Positions 1-15,000 of a stretch of 64,000 nucleotides of DNA are shown here, one piece after another. Source of the stretch: Earliella scabrosa (taxonomy: Eukaryota > Basidiomycota > Agaricomycetes > Polyporales > Polyporaceae); NCBI GenBank assembly GCA_022605405.1, contig JABYQQ010000025.1:1-64000 (forward strand). The letters run 5' to 3'. Position numbers and translations under genes: made by a program. Every line of letters begins with the position of its first letter. The first letter of the stretch is position 1. The notes under the pieces are model-generated. The model was not told the DNA's origin. It was given only the letters and a program-made list of their open reading frames with translations, and ran no database searches.

Positions 1-3000
1 GTCACTCTTACCTCGCACGCTAACACTCTGACCGTCGTCCCTAACGCGTCAACCCAACACTTCAACTCGTCCCTAGCACGTCAACCCAACGCTCTGACCC
101 TCGTCCCTGAACACGTTAACCCTCGCACACTAACGCTCTGACCCTTTCGCTCTAACACGTTTACCCAACGCTCTAACCCTCGCCCTCCGACTCGTTTACC
201 CAACGCTTCAACCCGTAACGCTCGTCCCTGACACTTCAACCCTCGCACACTAACACGTTAACCCGTCACTCTTACCTCGCACGCTAACACTCTGACCGTC
301 GTCCCTAACGCGTCAACCCAACACTTCAACTCGTCCCTAGCACGTCAACCCAACGCTCTGACCCTCGTCCCTGAACACGTTAACCCTCGCACACTAACGC
401 TCTGACCCTTTCGCTCTAACACGTTTACCCAACGCTCTAACCCTCGCCCTCCGACTCGTTTACCCAACGCTTCAACCCGTAACGCTCGTCCCTGACACTT
501 CAACCCTCGCACACTAACACGTTAACCCGTCACTCTTACCTCGCACGCTAACACTCTGACCGTCGTCCCTAACGCGTCAACCCAACACTTCAACTCGTCC
601 CTAGCACGTCAACCCAACGCTCTGACCCTCGTCCCTGAACACGTTAACCCTCGCACACTAACGCTCTGACCCTTTCGCTCTAACACGTTTACCCAACGCT
701 CTAACCCTCGCCCTCCGACTCGTTTACCCAACGCTTCAACCCGTAACGCTCGTCCCTGACACTTCAACCCTCGCACACTAACACGTTAACCCGTCACTCT
801 TACCTCGCACGCTAACACTCTGACCGTCGTCCCTAACGCGTCAACCCAACACTTCAACTCGTCCCTAGCACGTCAACCCAACGCTCTGACCCTCGTCCCT
901 GAACACGTTAACCCTCGCACACTAACGCTCTGACCCTTTCGCTCTAACACGTTTACCCAACGCTCTAACCCTCGCCCTCCGACTCGTTTACCCAACGCTT
1001 CAACCCGTAACGCTCGTCCCTGACACTTCAACCCTCGCACACTAACACGTTAACCCGTCACTCTTACCTCGCACGCTAACACTCTGACCGTCGTCCCTAA
1101 CGCGTCAACCCAACACTTCAACTCGTCCCTAGCACGTCAACCCAACGCTCTGACCCTCGTCCCTGAACACGTTAACCCTCGCACACTAACGCTCTGACCC
1201 TTTCGCTCTAACACGTTTACCCAACGCTCTAACCCTCGCCCTCCGACTCGTTTACCCAACGCTTCAACCCGTAACGCTCGTCCCTGACACTTCAACCCTC
1301 GCACACTAACACGTTAACCCGTCACTCTTACCTCGCACGCTAACACTCTGACCGTCGTCCCTAACGCGTCAACCCAACACTTCAACTCGTCCCTAGCACG
1401 TCAACCCAACGCTCTGACCCTCGTCCCTGAACACGTTAACCCTCGCACACTAACGCTCTGACCCTTTCGCTCTAACACGTTTACCCAACGCTCTAACCCT
1501 CGCCCTCCGACTCGTTTACCCAACGCTTCAACCCGTAACGCTCGTCCCTGACACTTCAACCCTCGCACACTAACACGTTAACCCGTCACTCTTACCTCGC
1601 ACGCTAACACTCTGACCGTCGTCCCTAACGCGTCAACCCAACACTTCAACTCGTCCCTAGCACGTCAACCCAACGCTCTGACCCTCGTCCCTGAACACGT
1701 TAACCCTCGCACACTAACGCTCTGACCCTTTCGCTCTAACACGTTTACCCAACGCTCTAACCCTCGCCCTCCGACTCGTTTACCCAACGCTTCAACCCGT
1801 AACGCTCGTCCCTGACACTTCAACCCTCGCACACTAACACGTTAACCCGTCACTCTTACCTCGCACGCTAACACTCTGACCGTCGTCCCTAACGCGTCAA
1901 CCCAACACTTCAACTCGTCCCTAGCACGTCAACCCAACGCTCTGACCCTCGTCCCTGAACACGTTAACCCTCGCACACTAACGCTCTGACCCTTTCGCTC
2001 TAACACGTTTACCCAACGCTCTAACCCTCGCCCTCCGACTCGTTTACCCAACGCTTCAACCCGTAACGCTCGTCCCTGACACTTCAACCCTCGCACACTA
2101 ACACGTTAACCCGTCACTCTTACCTCGCACGCTAACACTCTGACCGTCGTCCCTAACGCGTCAACCCAACACTTCAACTCGTCCCTAGCACGTCAACCCA
2201 ACGCTCTGACCCTCGTCCCTGAACACGTTAACCCTCGCACACTAACGCTCTGACCCTTTCGCTCTAACACGTTTACCCAACGCTCTAACCCTCGCCCTCC
2301 GACTCGTTTACCCAACGCTTCAACCCGTAACGCTCGTCCCTGACACTTCAACCCTCGCACACTAACACGTTAACCCGTCACTCTTACCTCGCACGCTAAC
2401 ACTCTGACCGTCGTCCCTAACGCGTCAACCCAACACTTCAACTCGTCCCTAGCACGTCAACCCAACGCTCTGACCCTCGTCCCTGAACACGTTAACCCTC
2501 GCACACTAACGCTCTGACCCTTTCGCTCTAACACGTTTACCCAACGCTCTAACCCTCGCCCTCCGACTCGTTTACCCAACGCTTCAACCCGTAACGCTCG
2601 TCCCTGACACTTCAACCCTCGCACACTAACACGTTAACCCGTCACTCTTACCTCGCACGCTAACACTCTGACCGTCGTCCCTAACGCGTCAACCCAACAC
2701 TTCAACTCGTCCCTAGCACGTCAACCCAACGCTCTGACCCTCGTCCCTGAACACGTTAACCCTCGCACACTAACGCTCTGACCCTTTCGCTCTAACACGT
2801 TTACCCAACGCTCTAACCCTCGCCCTCCGACTCGTTTACCCAACGCTTCAACCCGTAACGCTCGTCCCTGACACTTCAACCCTCGCACACTAACACGTTA
2901 ACCCGTCACTCTTACCTCGCACGCTAACACTCTGACCGTCGTCCCTAACGCGTCAACCCAACACTTCAACTCGTCCCTAGCACGTCAACCCAACGCTCTG

Positions 3001-6000
3001 ACCCTCGTCCCTGAACACGTTAACCCTCGCACACTAACGCTCTGACCCTTTCGCTCTAACACGTTTACCCAACGCTCTAACCCTCGCCCTCCGACTCGTT
3101 TACCCAACGCTTCAACCCGTAACGCTCGTCCCTGACACTTCAACCCTCGCACACTAACACGTTAACCCGTCACTCTTACCTCGCACGCTAACACTCTGAC
3201 CGTCGTCCCTAACGCGTCAACCCAACACTTCAACTCGTCCCTAGCACGTCAACCCAACGCTCTGACCCTCGTCCCTGAACACGTTAACCCTCGCACACTA
3301 ACGCTCTGACCCTTTCGCTCTAACACGTTTACCCAACGCTCTAACCCTCGCCCTCCGACTCGTTTACCCAACGCTTCAACCCGTAACGCTCGTCCCTGAC
3401 ACTTCAACCCTCGCACACTAACACGTTAACCCGTCACTCTTACCTCGCACGCTAACACTCTGACCGTCGTCCCTAACGCGTCAACCCAACACTTCAACTC
3501 GTCCCTAGCACGTCAACCCAACGCTCTGACCCTCGTCCCTGAACACGTTAACCCTCGCACACTAACGCTCTGACCCTTTCGCTCTAACACGTTTACCCAA
3601 CGCTCTAACCCTCGCCCTCCGACTCGTTTACCCAACGCTTCAACCCGTAACGCTCGTCCCTGACACTTCAACCCTCGCACACTAACACGTTAACCCGTCA
3701 CTCTTACCTCGCACGCTAACACTCTGACCGTCGTCCCTAACGCGTCAACCCAACACTTCAACTCGTCCCTAGCACGTCAACCCAACGCTCTGACCCTCGT
3801 CCCTGAACACGTTAACCCTCGCACACTAACGCTCTGACCCTTTCGCTCTAACACGTTTACCCAACGCTCTAACCCTCGCCCTCCGACTCGTTTACCCAAC
3901 GCTTCAACCCGTAACGCTCGTCCCTGACACTTCAACCCTCGCACACTAACACGTTAACCCGTCACTCTTACCTCGCACGCTAACACTCTGACCGTCGTCC
4001 CTAACGCGTCAACCCAACACTTCAACTCGTCCCTAGCACGTCAACCCAACGCTCTGACCCTCGTCCCTGAACACGTTAACCCTCGCACACTAACGCTCTG
4101 ACCCTTTCGCTCTAACACGTTTACCCAACGCTCTAACCCTCGCCCTCCGACTCGTTTACCCAACGCTTCAACCCGTAACGCTCGTCCCTGACACTTCAAC
4201 CCTCGCACACTAACACGTTAACCCGTCACTCTTACCTCGCACGCTAACACTCTGACCGTCGTCCCTAACGCGTCAACCCAACACTTCAACTCGTCCCTAG
4301 CACGTCAACCCAACGCTCTGACCCTCGTCCCTGAACACGTTAACCCTCGCACACTAACGCTCTGACCCTTTCGCTCTAACACGTTTACCCAACGCTCTAA
4401 CCCTCGCCCTCCGACTCGTTTACCCAACGCTTCAACCCGTAACGCTCGTCCCTGACACTTCAACCCTCGCACACTAACACGTTAACCCGTCACTCTTACC
4501 TCGCACGCTAACACTCTGACCGTCGTCCCTAACGCGTCAACCCAACACTTCAACTCGTCCCTAGCACGTCAACCCAACGCTCTGACCCTCGTCCCTGAAC
4601 ACGTTAACCCTCGCACACTAACGCTCTGACCCTTTCGCTCTAACACGTTTACCCAACGCTCTAACCCTCGCCCTCCGACTCGTTTACCCAACGCTTCAAC
4701 CCGTAACGCTCGTCCCTGACACTTCAACCCTCGCACACTAACACGTTAACCCGTCACTCTTACCTCGCACGCTAACACTCTGACCGTCGTCCCTAACGCG
4801 TCAACCCAACACTTCAACTCGTCCCTAGCACGTCAACCCAACGCTCTGACCCTCGTCCCTGAACACGTTAACCCTCGCACACTAACGCTCTGACCCTTTC
4901 GCTCTAACACGTTTACCCAACGCTCTAACCCTCGCCCTCCGACTCGTTTACCCAACGCTTCAACCCGTAACGCTCGTCCCTGACACTTCAACCCTCGCAC
5001 ACTAACACGTTAACCCGTCACTCTTACCTCGCACGCTAACACTCTGACCGTCGTCCCTAACGCGTCAACCCAACACTTCAACTCGTCCCTAGCACGTCAA
5101 CCCAACGCTCTGACCCTCGTCCCTGAACACGTTAACCCTCGCACACTAACGCTCTGACCCTTTCGCTCTAACACGTTTACCCAACGCTCTAACCCTCGCC
5201 CTCCGACTCGTTTACCCAACGCTTCAACCCGTAACGCTCGTCCCTGACACTTCAACCCTCGCACACTAACACGTTAACCCGTCACTCTTACCTCGCACGC
5301 TAACACTCTGACCGTCGTCCCTAACGCGTCAACCCAACACTTCAACTCGTCCCTAGCACGTCAACCCAACGCTCTGACCCTCGTCCCTGAACACGTTAAC
5401 CCTCGCACACTAACGCTCTGACCCTTTCGCTCTAACACGTTTACCCAACGCTCTAACCCTCGCCCTCCGACTCGTTTACCCAACGCTTCAACCCGTAACG
5501 CTCGTCCCTGACACTTCAACCCTCGCACACTAACACGTTAACCCGTCACTCTTACCTCGCACGCTAACACTCTGACCGTCGTCCCTAACGCGTCAACCCA
5601 ACACTTCAACTCGTCCCTAGCACGTCAACCCAACGCTCTGACCCTCGTCCCTGAACACGTTAACCCTCGCACACTAACGCTCTGACCCTTTCGCTCTAAC
5701 ACGTTTACCCAACGCTCTAACCCTCGCCCTCCGACTCGTTTACCCAACGCTTCAACCCGTAACGCTCGTCCCTGACACTTCAACCCTCGCACACTAACAC
5801 GTTAACCCGTCACTCTTACCTCGCACGCTAACACTCTGACCGTCGTCCCTAACGCGTCAACCCAACACTTCAACTCGTCCCTAGCACGTCAACCCAACGC
5901 TCTGACCCTCGTCCCTGAACACGTTAACCCTCGCACACTAACGCTCTGACCCTTTCGCTCTAACACGTTTACCCAACGCTCTAACCCTCGCCCTCCGACT

Positions 6001-9000
6001 CGTTTACCCAACGCTTCAACCCGTAACGCTCGTCCCTGACACTTCAACCCTCGCACACTAACACGTTAACCCGTCACTCTTACCTCGCACGCTAACACTC
6101 TGACCGTCGTCCCTAACGCGTCAACCCAACACTTCAACTCGTCCCTAGCACGTCAACCCAACGCTCTGACCCTCGTCCCTGAACACGTTAACCCTCGCAC
6201 ACTAACGCTCTGACCCTTTCGCTCTAACACGTTTACCCAACGCTCTAACCCTCGCCCTCCGACTCGTTTACCCAACGCTTCAACCCGTAACGCTCGTCCC
6301 TGACACTTCAACCCTCGCACACTAACACGTTAACCCGTCACTCTTACCTCGCACGCTAACACTCTGACCGTCGTCCCTAACGCGTCAACCCAACACTTCA
6401 ACTCGTCCCTAGCACGTCAACCCAACGCTCTGACCCTCGTCCCTGAACACGTTAACCCTCGCACACTAACGCTCTGACCCTTTCGCTCTAACACGTTTAC
6501 CCAACGCTCTAACCCTCGCCCTCCGACTCGTTTACCCAACGCTTCAACCCGTAACGCTCGTCCCTGACACTTCAACCCTCGCACACTAACACGTTAACCC
6601 GTCACTCTTACCTCGCACGCTAACACTCTGACCGTCGTCCCTAACGCGTCAACCCAACACTTCAACTCGTCCCTAGCACGTCAACCCAACGCTCTGACCC
6701 TCGTCCCTGAACACGTTAACCCTCGCACACTAACGCTCTGACCCTTTCGCTCTAACACGTTTACCCAACGCTCTAACCCTCGCCCTCCGACTCGTTTACC
6801 CAACGCTTCAACCCGTAACGCTCGTCCCTGACACTTCAACCCTCGCACACTAACACGTTAACCCGTCACTCTTACCTCGCACGCTAACACTCTGACCGTC
6901 GTCCCTAACGCGTCAACCCAACACTTCAACTCGTCCCTAGCACGTCAACCCAACGCTCTGACCCTCGTCCCTGAACACGTTAACCCTCGCACACTAACGC
7001 TCTGACCCTTTCGCTCTAACACGTTTACCCAACGCTCTAACCCTCGCCCTCCGACTCGTTTACCCAACGCTTCAACCCGTAACGCTCGTCCCTGACACTT
7101 CAACCCTCGCACACTAACACGTTAACCCGTCACTCTTACCTCGCACGCTAACACTCTGACCGTCGTCCCTAACGCGTCAACCCAACACTTCAACTCGTCC
7201 CTAGCACGTCAACCCAACGCTCTGACCCTCGTCCCTGAACACGTTAACCCTCGCACACTAACGCTCTGACCCTTTCGCTCTAACACGTTTACCCAACGCT
7301 CTAACCCTCGCCCTCCGACTCGTTTACCCAACGCTTCAACCCGTAACGCTCGTCCCTGACACTTCAACCCTCGCACACTAACACGTTAACCCGTCACTCT
7401 TACCTCGCACGCTAACACTCTGACCGTCGTCCCTAACGCGTCAACCCAACACTTCAACTCGTCCCTAGCACGTCAACCCAACGCTCTGACCCTCGTCCCT
7501 GAACACGTTAACCCTCGCACACTAACGCTCTGACCCTTTCGCTCTAACACGTTTACCCAACGCTCTAACCCTCGCCCTCCGACTCGTTTACCCAACGCTT
7601 CAACCCGTAACGCTCGTCCCTGACACTTCAACCCTCGCACACTAACACGTTAACCCGTCACTCTTACCTCGCACGCTAACACTCTGACCGTCGTCCCTAA
7701 CGCGTCAACCCAACACTTCAACTCGTCCCTAGCACGTCAACCCAACGCTCTGACCCTCGTCCCTGAACACGTTAACCCTCGCACACTAACGCTCTGACCC
7801 TTTCGCTCTAACACGTTTACCCAACGCTCTAACCCTCGCCCTCCGACTCGTTTACCCAACGCTTCAACCCGTAACGCTCGTCCCTGACACTTCAACCCTC
7901 GCACACTAACACGTTAACCCGTCACTCTTACCTCGCACGCTAACACTCTGACCGTCGTCCCTAACGCGTCAACCCAACACTTCAACTCGTCCCTAGCACG
8001 TCAACCCAACGCTCTGACCCTCGTCCCTGAACACGTTAACCCTCGCACACTAACGCTCTGACCCTTTCGCTCTAACACGTTTACCCAACGCTCTAACCCT
8101 CGCCCTCCGACTCGTTTACCCAACGCTTCAACCCGTAACGCTCGTCCCTGACACTTCAACCCTCGCACACTAACACGTTAACCCGTCACTCTTACCTCGC
8201 ACGCTAACACTCTGACCGTCGTCCCTAACGCGTCAACCCAACACTTCAACTCGTCCCTAGCACGTCAACCCAACGCTCTGACCCTCGTCCCTGAACACGT
8301 TAACCCTCGCACACTAACGCTCTGACCCTTTCGCTCTAACACGTTTACCCAACGCTCTAACCCTCGCCCTCCGACTCGTTTACCCAACGCTTCAACCCGT
8401 AACGCTCGTCCCTGACACTTCAACCCTCGCACACTAACACGTTAACCCGTCACTCTTACCTCGCACGCTAACACTCTGACCGTCGTCCCTAACGCGTCAA
8501 CCCAACACTTCAACTCGTCCCTAGCACGTCAACCCAACGCTCTGACCCTCGTCCCTGAACACGTTAACCCTCGCACACTAACGCTCTGACCCTTTCGCTC
8601 TAACACGTTTACCCAACGCTCTAACCCTCGCCCTCCGACTCGTTTACCCAACGCTTCAACCCGTAACGCTCGTCCCTGACACTTCAACCCTCGCACACTA
8701 ACACGTTAACCCGTCACTCTTACCTCGCACGCTAACACTCTGACCGTCGTCCCTAACGCGTCAACCCAACACTTCAACTCGTCCCTAGCACGTCAACCCA
8801 ACGCTCTGACCCTCGTCCCTGAACACGTTAACCCTCGCACACTAACGCTCTGACCCTTTCGCTCTAACACGTTTACCCAACGCTCTAACCCTCGCCCTCC
8901 GACTCGTTTACCCAACGCTTCAACCCGTAACGCTCGTCCCTGACACTTCAACCCTCGCACACTAACACGTTAACCCGTCACTCTTACCTCGCACGCTAAC

Positions 9001-12000
9001 ACTCTGACCGTCGTCCCTAACGCGTCAACCCAACACTTCAACTCGTCCCTAGCACGTCAACCCAACGCTCTGACCCTCGTCCCTGAACACGTTAACCCTC
9101 GCACACTAACGCTCTGACCCTTTCGCTCTAACACGTTTACCCAACGCTCTAACCCTCGCCCTCCGACTCGTTTACCCAACGCTTCAACCCGTAACGCTCG
9201 TCCCTGACACTTCAACCCTCGCACACTAACACGTTAACCCGTCACTCTTACCTCGCACGCTAACACTCTGACCGTCGTCCCTAACGCGTCAACCCAACAC
9301 TTCAACTCGTCCCTAGCACGTCAACCCAACGCTCTGACCCTCGTCCCTGAACACGTTAACCCTCGCACACTAACGCTCTGACCCTTTCGCTCTAACACGT
9401 TTACCCAACGCTCTAACCCTCGCCCTCCGACTCGTTTACCCAACGCTTCAACCCGTAACGCTCGTCCCTGACACTTCAACCCTCGCACACTAACACGTTA
9501 ACCCGTCACTCTTACCTCGCACGCTAACACTCTGACCGTCGTCCCTAACGCGTCAACCCAACACTTCAACTCGTCCCTAGCACGTCAACCCAACGCTCTG
9601 ACCCTCGTCCCTGAACACGTTAACCCTCGCACACTAACGCTCTGACCCTTTCGCTCTAACACGTTTACCCAACGCTCTAACCCTCGCCCTCCGACTCGTT
9701 TACCCAACGCTTCAACCCGTAACGCTCGTCCCTGACACTTCAACCCTCGCACACTAACACGTTAACCCGTCACTCTTACCTCGCACGCTAACACTCTGAC
9801 CGTCGTCCCTAACGCGTCAACCCAACACTTCAACTCGTCCCTAGCACGTCAACCCAACGCTCTGACCCTCGTCCCTGAACACGTTAACCCTCGCACACTA
9901 ACGCTCTGACCCTTTCGCTCTAACACGTTTACCCAACGCTCTAACCCTCGCCCTCCGACTCGTTTACCCAACGCTTCAACCCGTAACGCTCGTCCCTGAC
10001 ACTTCAACCCTCGCACACTAACACGTTAACCCGTCACTCTTACCTCGCACGCTAACACTCTGACCGTCGTCCCTAACGCGTCAACCCAACACTTCAACTC
10101 GTCCCTAGCACGTCAACCCAACGCTCTGACCCTCGTCCCTGAACACGTTAACCCTCGCACACTAACGCTCTGACCCTTTCGCTCTAACACGTTTACCCAA
10201 CGCTCTAACCCTCGCCCTCCGACTCGTTTACCCAACGCTTCAACCCGTAACGCTCGTCCCTGACACTTCAACCCTCGCACACTAACACGTTAACCCGTCA
10301 CTCTTACCTCGCACGCTAACACTCTGACCGTCGTCCCTAACGCGTCAACCCAACACTTCAACTCGTCCCTAGCACGTCAACCCAACGCTCTGACCCTCGT
10401 CCCTGAACACGTTAACCCTCGCACACTAACGCTCTGACCCTTTCGCTCTAACACGTTTACCCAACGCTCTAACCCTCGCCCTCCGACTCGTTTACCCAAC
10501 GCTTCAACCCGTAACGCTCGTCCCTGACACTTCAACCCTCGCACACTAACACGTTAACCCGTCACTCTTACCTCGCACGCTAACACTCTGACCGTCGTCC
10601 CTAACGCGTCAACCCAACACTTCAACTCGTCCCTAGCACGTCAACCCAACGCTCTGACCCTCGTCCCTGAACACGTTAACCCTCGCACACTAACGCTCTG
10701 ACCCTTTCGCTCTAACACGTTTACCCAACGCTCTAACCCTCGCCCTCCGACTCGTTTACCCAACGCTTCAACCCGTAACGCTCGTCCCTGACACTTCAAC
10801 CCTCGCACACTAACACGTTAACCCGTCACTCTTACCTCGCACGCTAACACTCTGACCGTCGTCCCTAACGCGTCAACCCAACACTTCAACTCGTCCCTAG
10901 CACGTCAACCCAACGCTCTGACCCTCGTCCCTGAACACGTTAACCCTCGCACACTAACGCTCTGACCCTTTCGCTCTAACACGTTTACCCAACGCTCTAA
11001 CCCTCGCCCTCCGACTCGTTTACCCAACGCTTCAACCCGTAACGCTCGTCCCTGACACTTCAACCCTCGCACACTAACACGTTAACCCGTCACTCTTACC
11101 TCGCACGCTAACACTCTGACCGTCGTCCCTAACGCGTCAACCCAACACTTCAACTCGTCCCTAGCACGTCAACCCAACGCTCTGACCCTCGTCCCTGAAC
11201 ACGTTAACCCTCGCACACTAACGCTCTGACCCTTTCGCTCTAACACGTTTACCCAACGCTCTAACCCTCGCCCTCCGACTCGTTTACCCAACGCTTCAAC
11301 CCGTAACGCTCGTCCCTGACACTTCAACCCTCGCACACTAACACGTTAACCCGTCACTCTTACCTCGCACGCTAACACTCTGACCGTCGTCCCTAACGCG
11401 TCAACCCAACACTTCAACTCGTCCCTAGCACGTCAACCCAACGCTCTGACCCTCGTCCCTGAACACGTTAACCCTCGCACACTAACGCTCTGACCCTTTC
11501 GCTCTAACACGTTTACCCAACGCTCTAACCCTCGCCCTCCGACTCGTTTACCCAACGCTTCAACCCGTAACGCTCGTCCCTGACACTTCAACCCTCGCAC
11601 ACTAACACGTTAACCCGTCACTCTTACCTCGCACGCTAACACTCTGACCGTCGTCCCTAACGCGTCAACCCAACACTTCAACTCGTCCCTAGCACGTCAA
11701 CCCAACGCTCTGACCCTCGTCCCTGAACACGTTAACCCTCGCACACTAACGCTCTGACCCTTTCGCTCTAACACGTTTACCCAACGCTCTAACCCTCGCC
11801 CTCCGACTCGTTTACCCAACGCTTCAACCCGTAACGCTCGTCCCTGACACTTCAACCCTCGCACACTAACACGTTAACCCGTCACTCTTACCTCGCACGC
11901 TAACACTCTGACCGTCGTCCCTAACGCGTCAACCCAACACTTCAACTCGTCCCTAGCACGTCAACCCAACGCTCTGACCCTCGTCCCTGAACACGTTAAC

Positions 12001-15000
12001 CCTCGCACACTAACGCTCTGACCCTTTCGCTCTAACACGTTTACCCAACGCTCTAACCCTCGCCCTCCGACTCGTTTACCCAACGCTTCAACCCGTAACG
12101 CTCGTCCCTGACACTTCAACCCTCGCACACTAACACGTTAACCCGTCACTCTTACCTCGCACGCTAACACTCTGACCGTCGTCCCTAACGCGTCAACCCA
12201 ACACTTCAACTCGTCCCTAGCACGTCAACCCAACGCTCTGACCCTCGTCCCTGAACACGTTAACCCTCGCACACTAACGCTCTGACCCTTTCGCTCTAAC
12301 ACGTTTACCCAACGCTCTAACCCTCGCCCTCCGACTCGTTTACCCAACGCTTCAACCCGTAACGCTCGTCCCTGACACTTCAACCCTCGCACACTAACAC
12401 GTTAACCCGTCACTCTTACCTCGCACGCTAACACTCTGACCGTCGTCCCTAACGCGTCAACCCAACACTTCAACTCGTCCCTAGCACGTCAACCCAACGC
12501 TCTGACCCTCGTCCCTGAACACGTTAACCCTCGCACACTAACGCTCTGACCCTTTCGCTCTAACACGTTTACCCAACGCTCTAACCCTCGCCCTCCGACT
12601 CGTTTACCCAACGCTTCAACCCGTAACGCTCGTCCCTGACACTTCAACCCTCGCACACTAACACGTTAACCCGTCACTCTTACCTCGCACGCTAACACTC
12701 TGACCGTCGTCCCTAACGCGTCAACCCAACACTTCAACTCGTCCCTAGCACGTCAACCCAACGCTCTGACCCTCGTCCCTGAACACGTTAACCCTCGCAC
12801 ACTAACGCTCTGACCCTTTCGCTCTAACACGTTTACCCAACGCTCTAACCCTCGCCCTCCGACTCGTTTACCCAACGCTTCAACCCGTAACGCTCGTCCC
12901 TGACACTTCAACCCTCGCACACTAACACGTTAACCCGTCACTCTTACCTCGCACGCTAACACTCTGACCGTCGTCCCTAACGCGTCAACCCAACACTTCA
13001 ACTCGTCCCTAGCACGTCAACCCAACGCTCTGACCCTCGTCCCTGAACACGTTAACCCTCGCACACTAACGCTCTGACCCTTTCGCTCTAACACGTTTAC
13101 CCAACGCTCTAACCCTCGCCCTCCGACTCGTTTACCCAACGCTTCAACCCGTAACGCTCGTCCCTGACACTTCAACCCTCGCACACTAACACGTTAACCC
13201 GTCACTCTTACCTCGCACGCTAACACTCTGACCGTCGTCCCTAACGCGTCAACCCAACACTTCAACTCGTCCCTAGCACGTCAACCCAACGCTCTGACCC
13301 TCGTCCCTGAACACGTTAACCCTCGCACACTAACGCTCTGACCCTTTCGCTCTAACACGTTTACCCAACGCTCTAACCCTCGCCCTCCGACTCGTTTACC
13401 CAACGCTTCAACCCGTAACGCTCGTCCCTGACACTTCAACCCTCGCACACTAACACGTTAACCCGTCACTCTTACCTCGCACGCTAACACTCTGACCGTC
13501 GTCCCTAACGCGTCAACCCAACACTTCAACTCGTCCCTAGCACGTCAACCCAACGCTCTGACCCTCGTCCCTGAACACGTTAACCCTCGCACACTAACGC
13601 TCTGACCCTTTCGCTCTAACACGTTTACCCAACGCTCTAACCCTCGCCCTCCGACTCGTTTACCCAACGCTTCAACCCGTAACGCTCGTCCCTGACACTT
13701 CAACCCTCGCACACTAACACGTTAACCCGTCACTCTTACCTCGCACGCTAACACTCTGACCGTCGTCCCTAACGCGTCAACCCAACACTTCAACTCGTCC
13801 CTAGCACGTCAACCCAACGCTCTGACCCTCGTCCCTGAACACGTTAACCCTCGCACACTAACGCTCTGACCCTTTCGCTCTAACACGTTTACCCAACGCT
13901 CTAACCCTCGCCCTCCGACTCGTTTACCCAACGCTTCAACCCGTAACGCTCGTCCCTGACACTTCAACCCTCGCACACTAACACGTTAACCCGTCACTCT
14001 TACCTCGCACGCTAACACTCTGACCGTCGTCCCTAACGCGTCAACCCAACACTTCAACTCGTCCCTAGCACGTCAACCCAACGCTCTGACCCTCGTCCCT
14101 GAACACGTTAACCCTCGCACACTAACGCTCTGACCCTTTCGCTCTAACACGTTTACCCAACGCTCTAACCCTCGCCCTCCGACTCGTTTACCCAACGCTT
14201 CAACCCGTAACGCTCGTCCCTGACACTTCAACCCTCGCACACTAACACGTTAACCCGTCACTCTTACCTCGCACGCTAACACTCTGACCGTCGTCCCTAA
14301 CGCGTCAACCCAACACTTCAACTCGTCCCTAGCACGTCAACCCAACGCTCTGACCCTCGTCCCTGAACACGTTAACCCTCGCACACTAACGCTCTGACCC
14401 TTTCGCTCTAACACGTTTACCCAACGCTCTAACCCTCGCCCTCCGACTCGTTTACCCAACGCTTCAACCCGTAACGCTCGTCCCTGACACTTCAACCCTC
14501 GCACACTAACACGTTAACCCGTCACTCTTACCTCGCACGCTAACACTCTGACCGTCGTCCCTAACGCGTCAACCCAACACTTCAACTCGTCCCTAGCACG
14601 TCAACCCAACGCTCTGACCCTCGTCCCTGAACACGTTAACCCTCGCACACTAACGCTCTGACCCTTTCGCTCTAACACGTTTACCCAACGCTCTAACCCT
14701 CGCCCTCCGACTCGTTTACCCAACGCTTCAACCCGTAACGCTCGTCCCTGACACTTCAACCCTCGCACACTAACACGTTAACCCGTCACTCTTACCTCGC
14801 ACGCTAACACTCTGACCGTCGTCCCTAACGCGTCAACCCAACACTTCAACTCGTCCCTAGCACGTCAACCCAACGCTCTGACCCTCGTCCCTGAACACGT
14901 TAACCCTCGCACACTAACGCTCTGACCCTTTCGCTCTAACACGTTTACCCAACGCTCTAACCCTCGCCCTCCGACTCGTTTACCCAACGCTTCAACCCGT

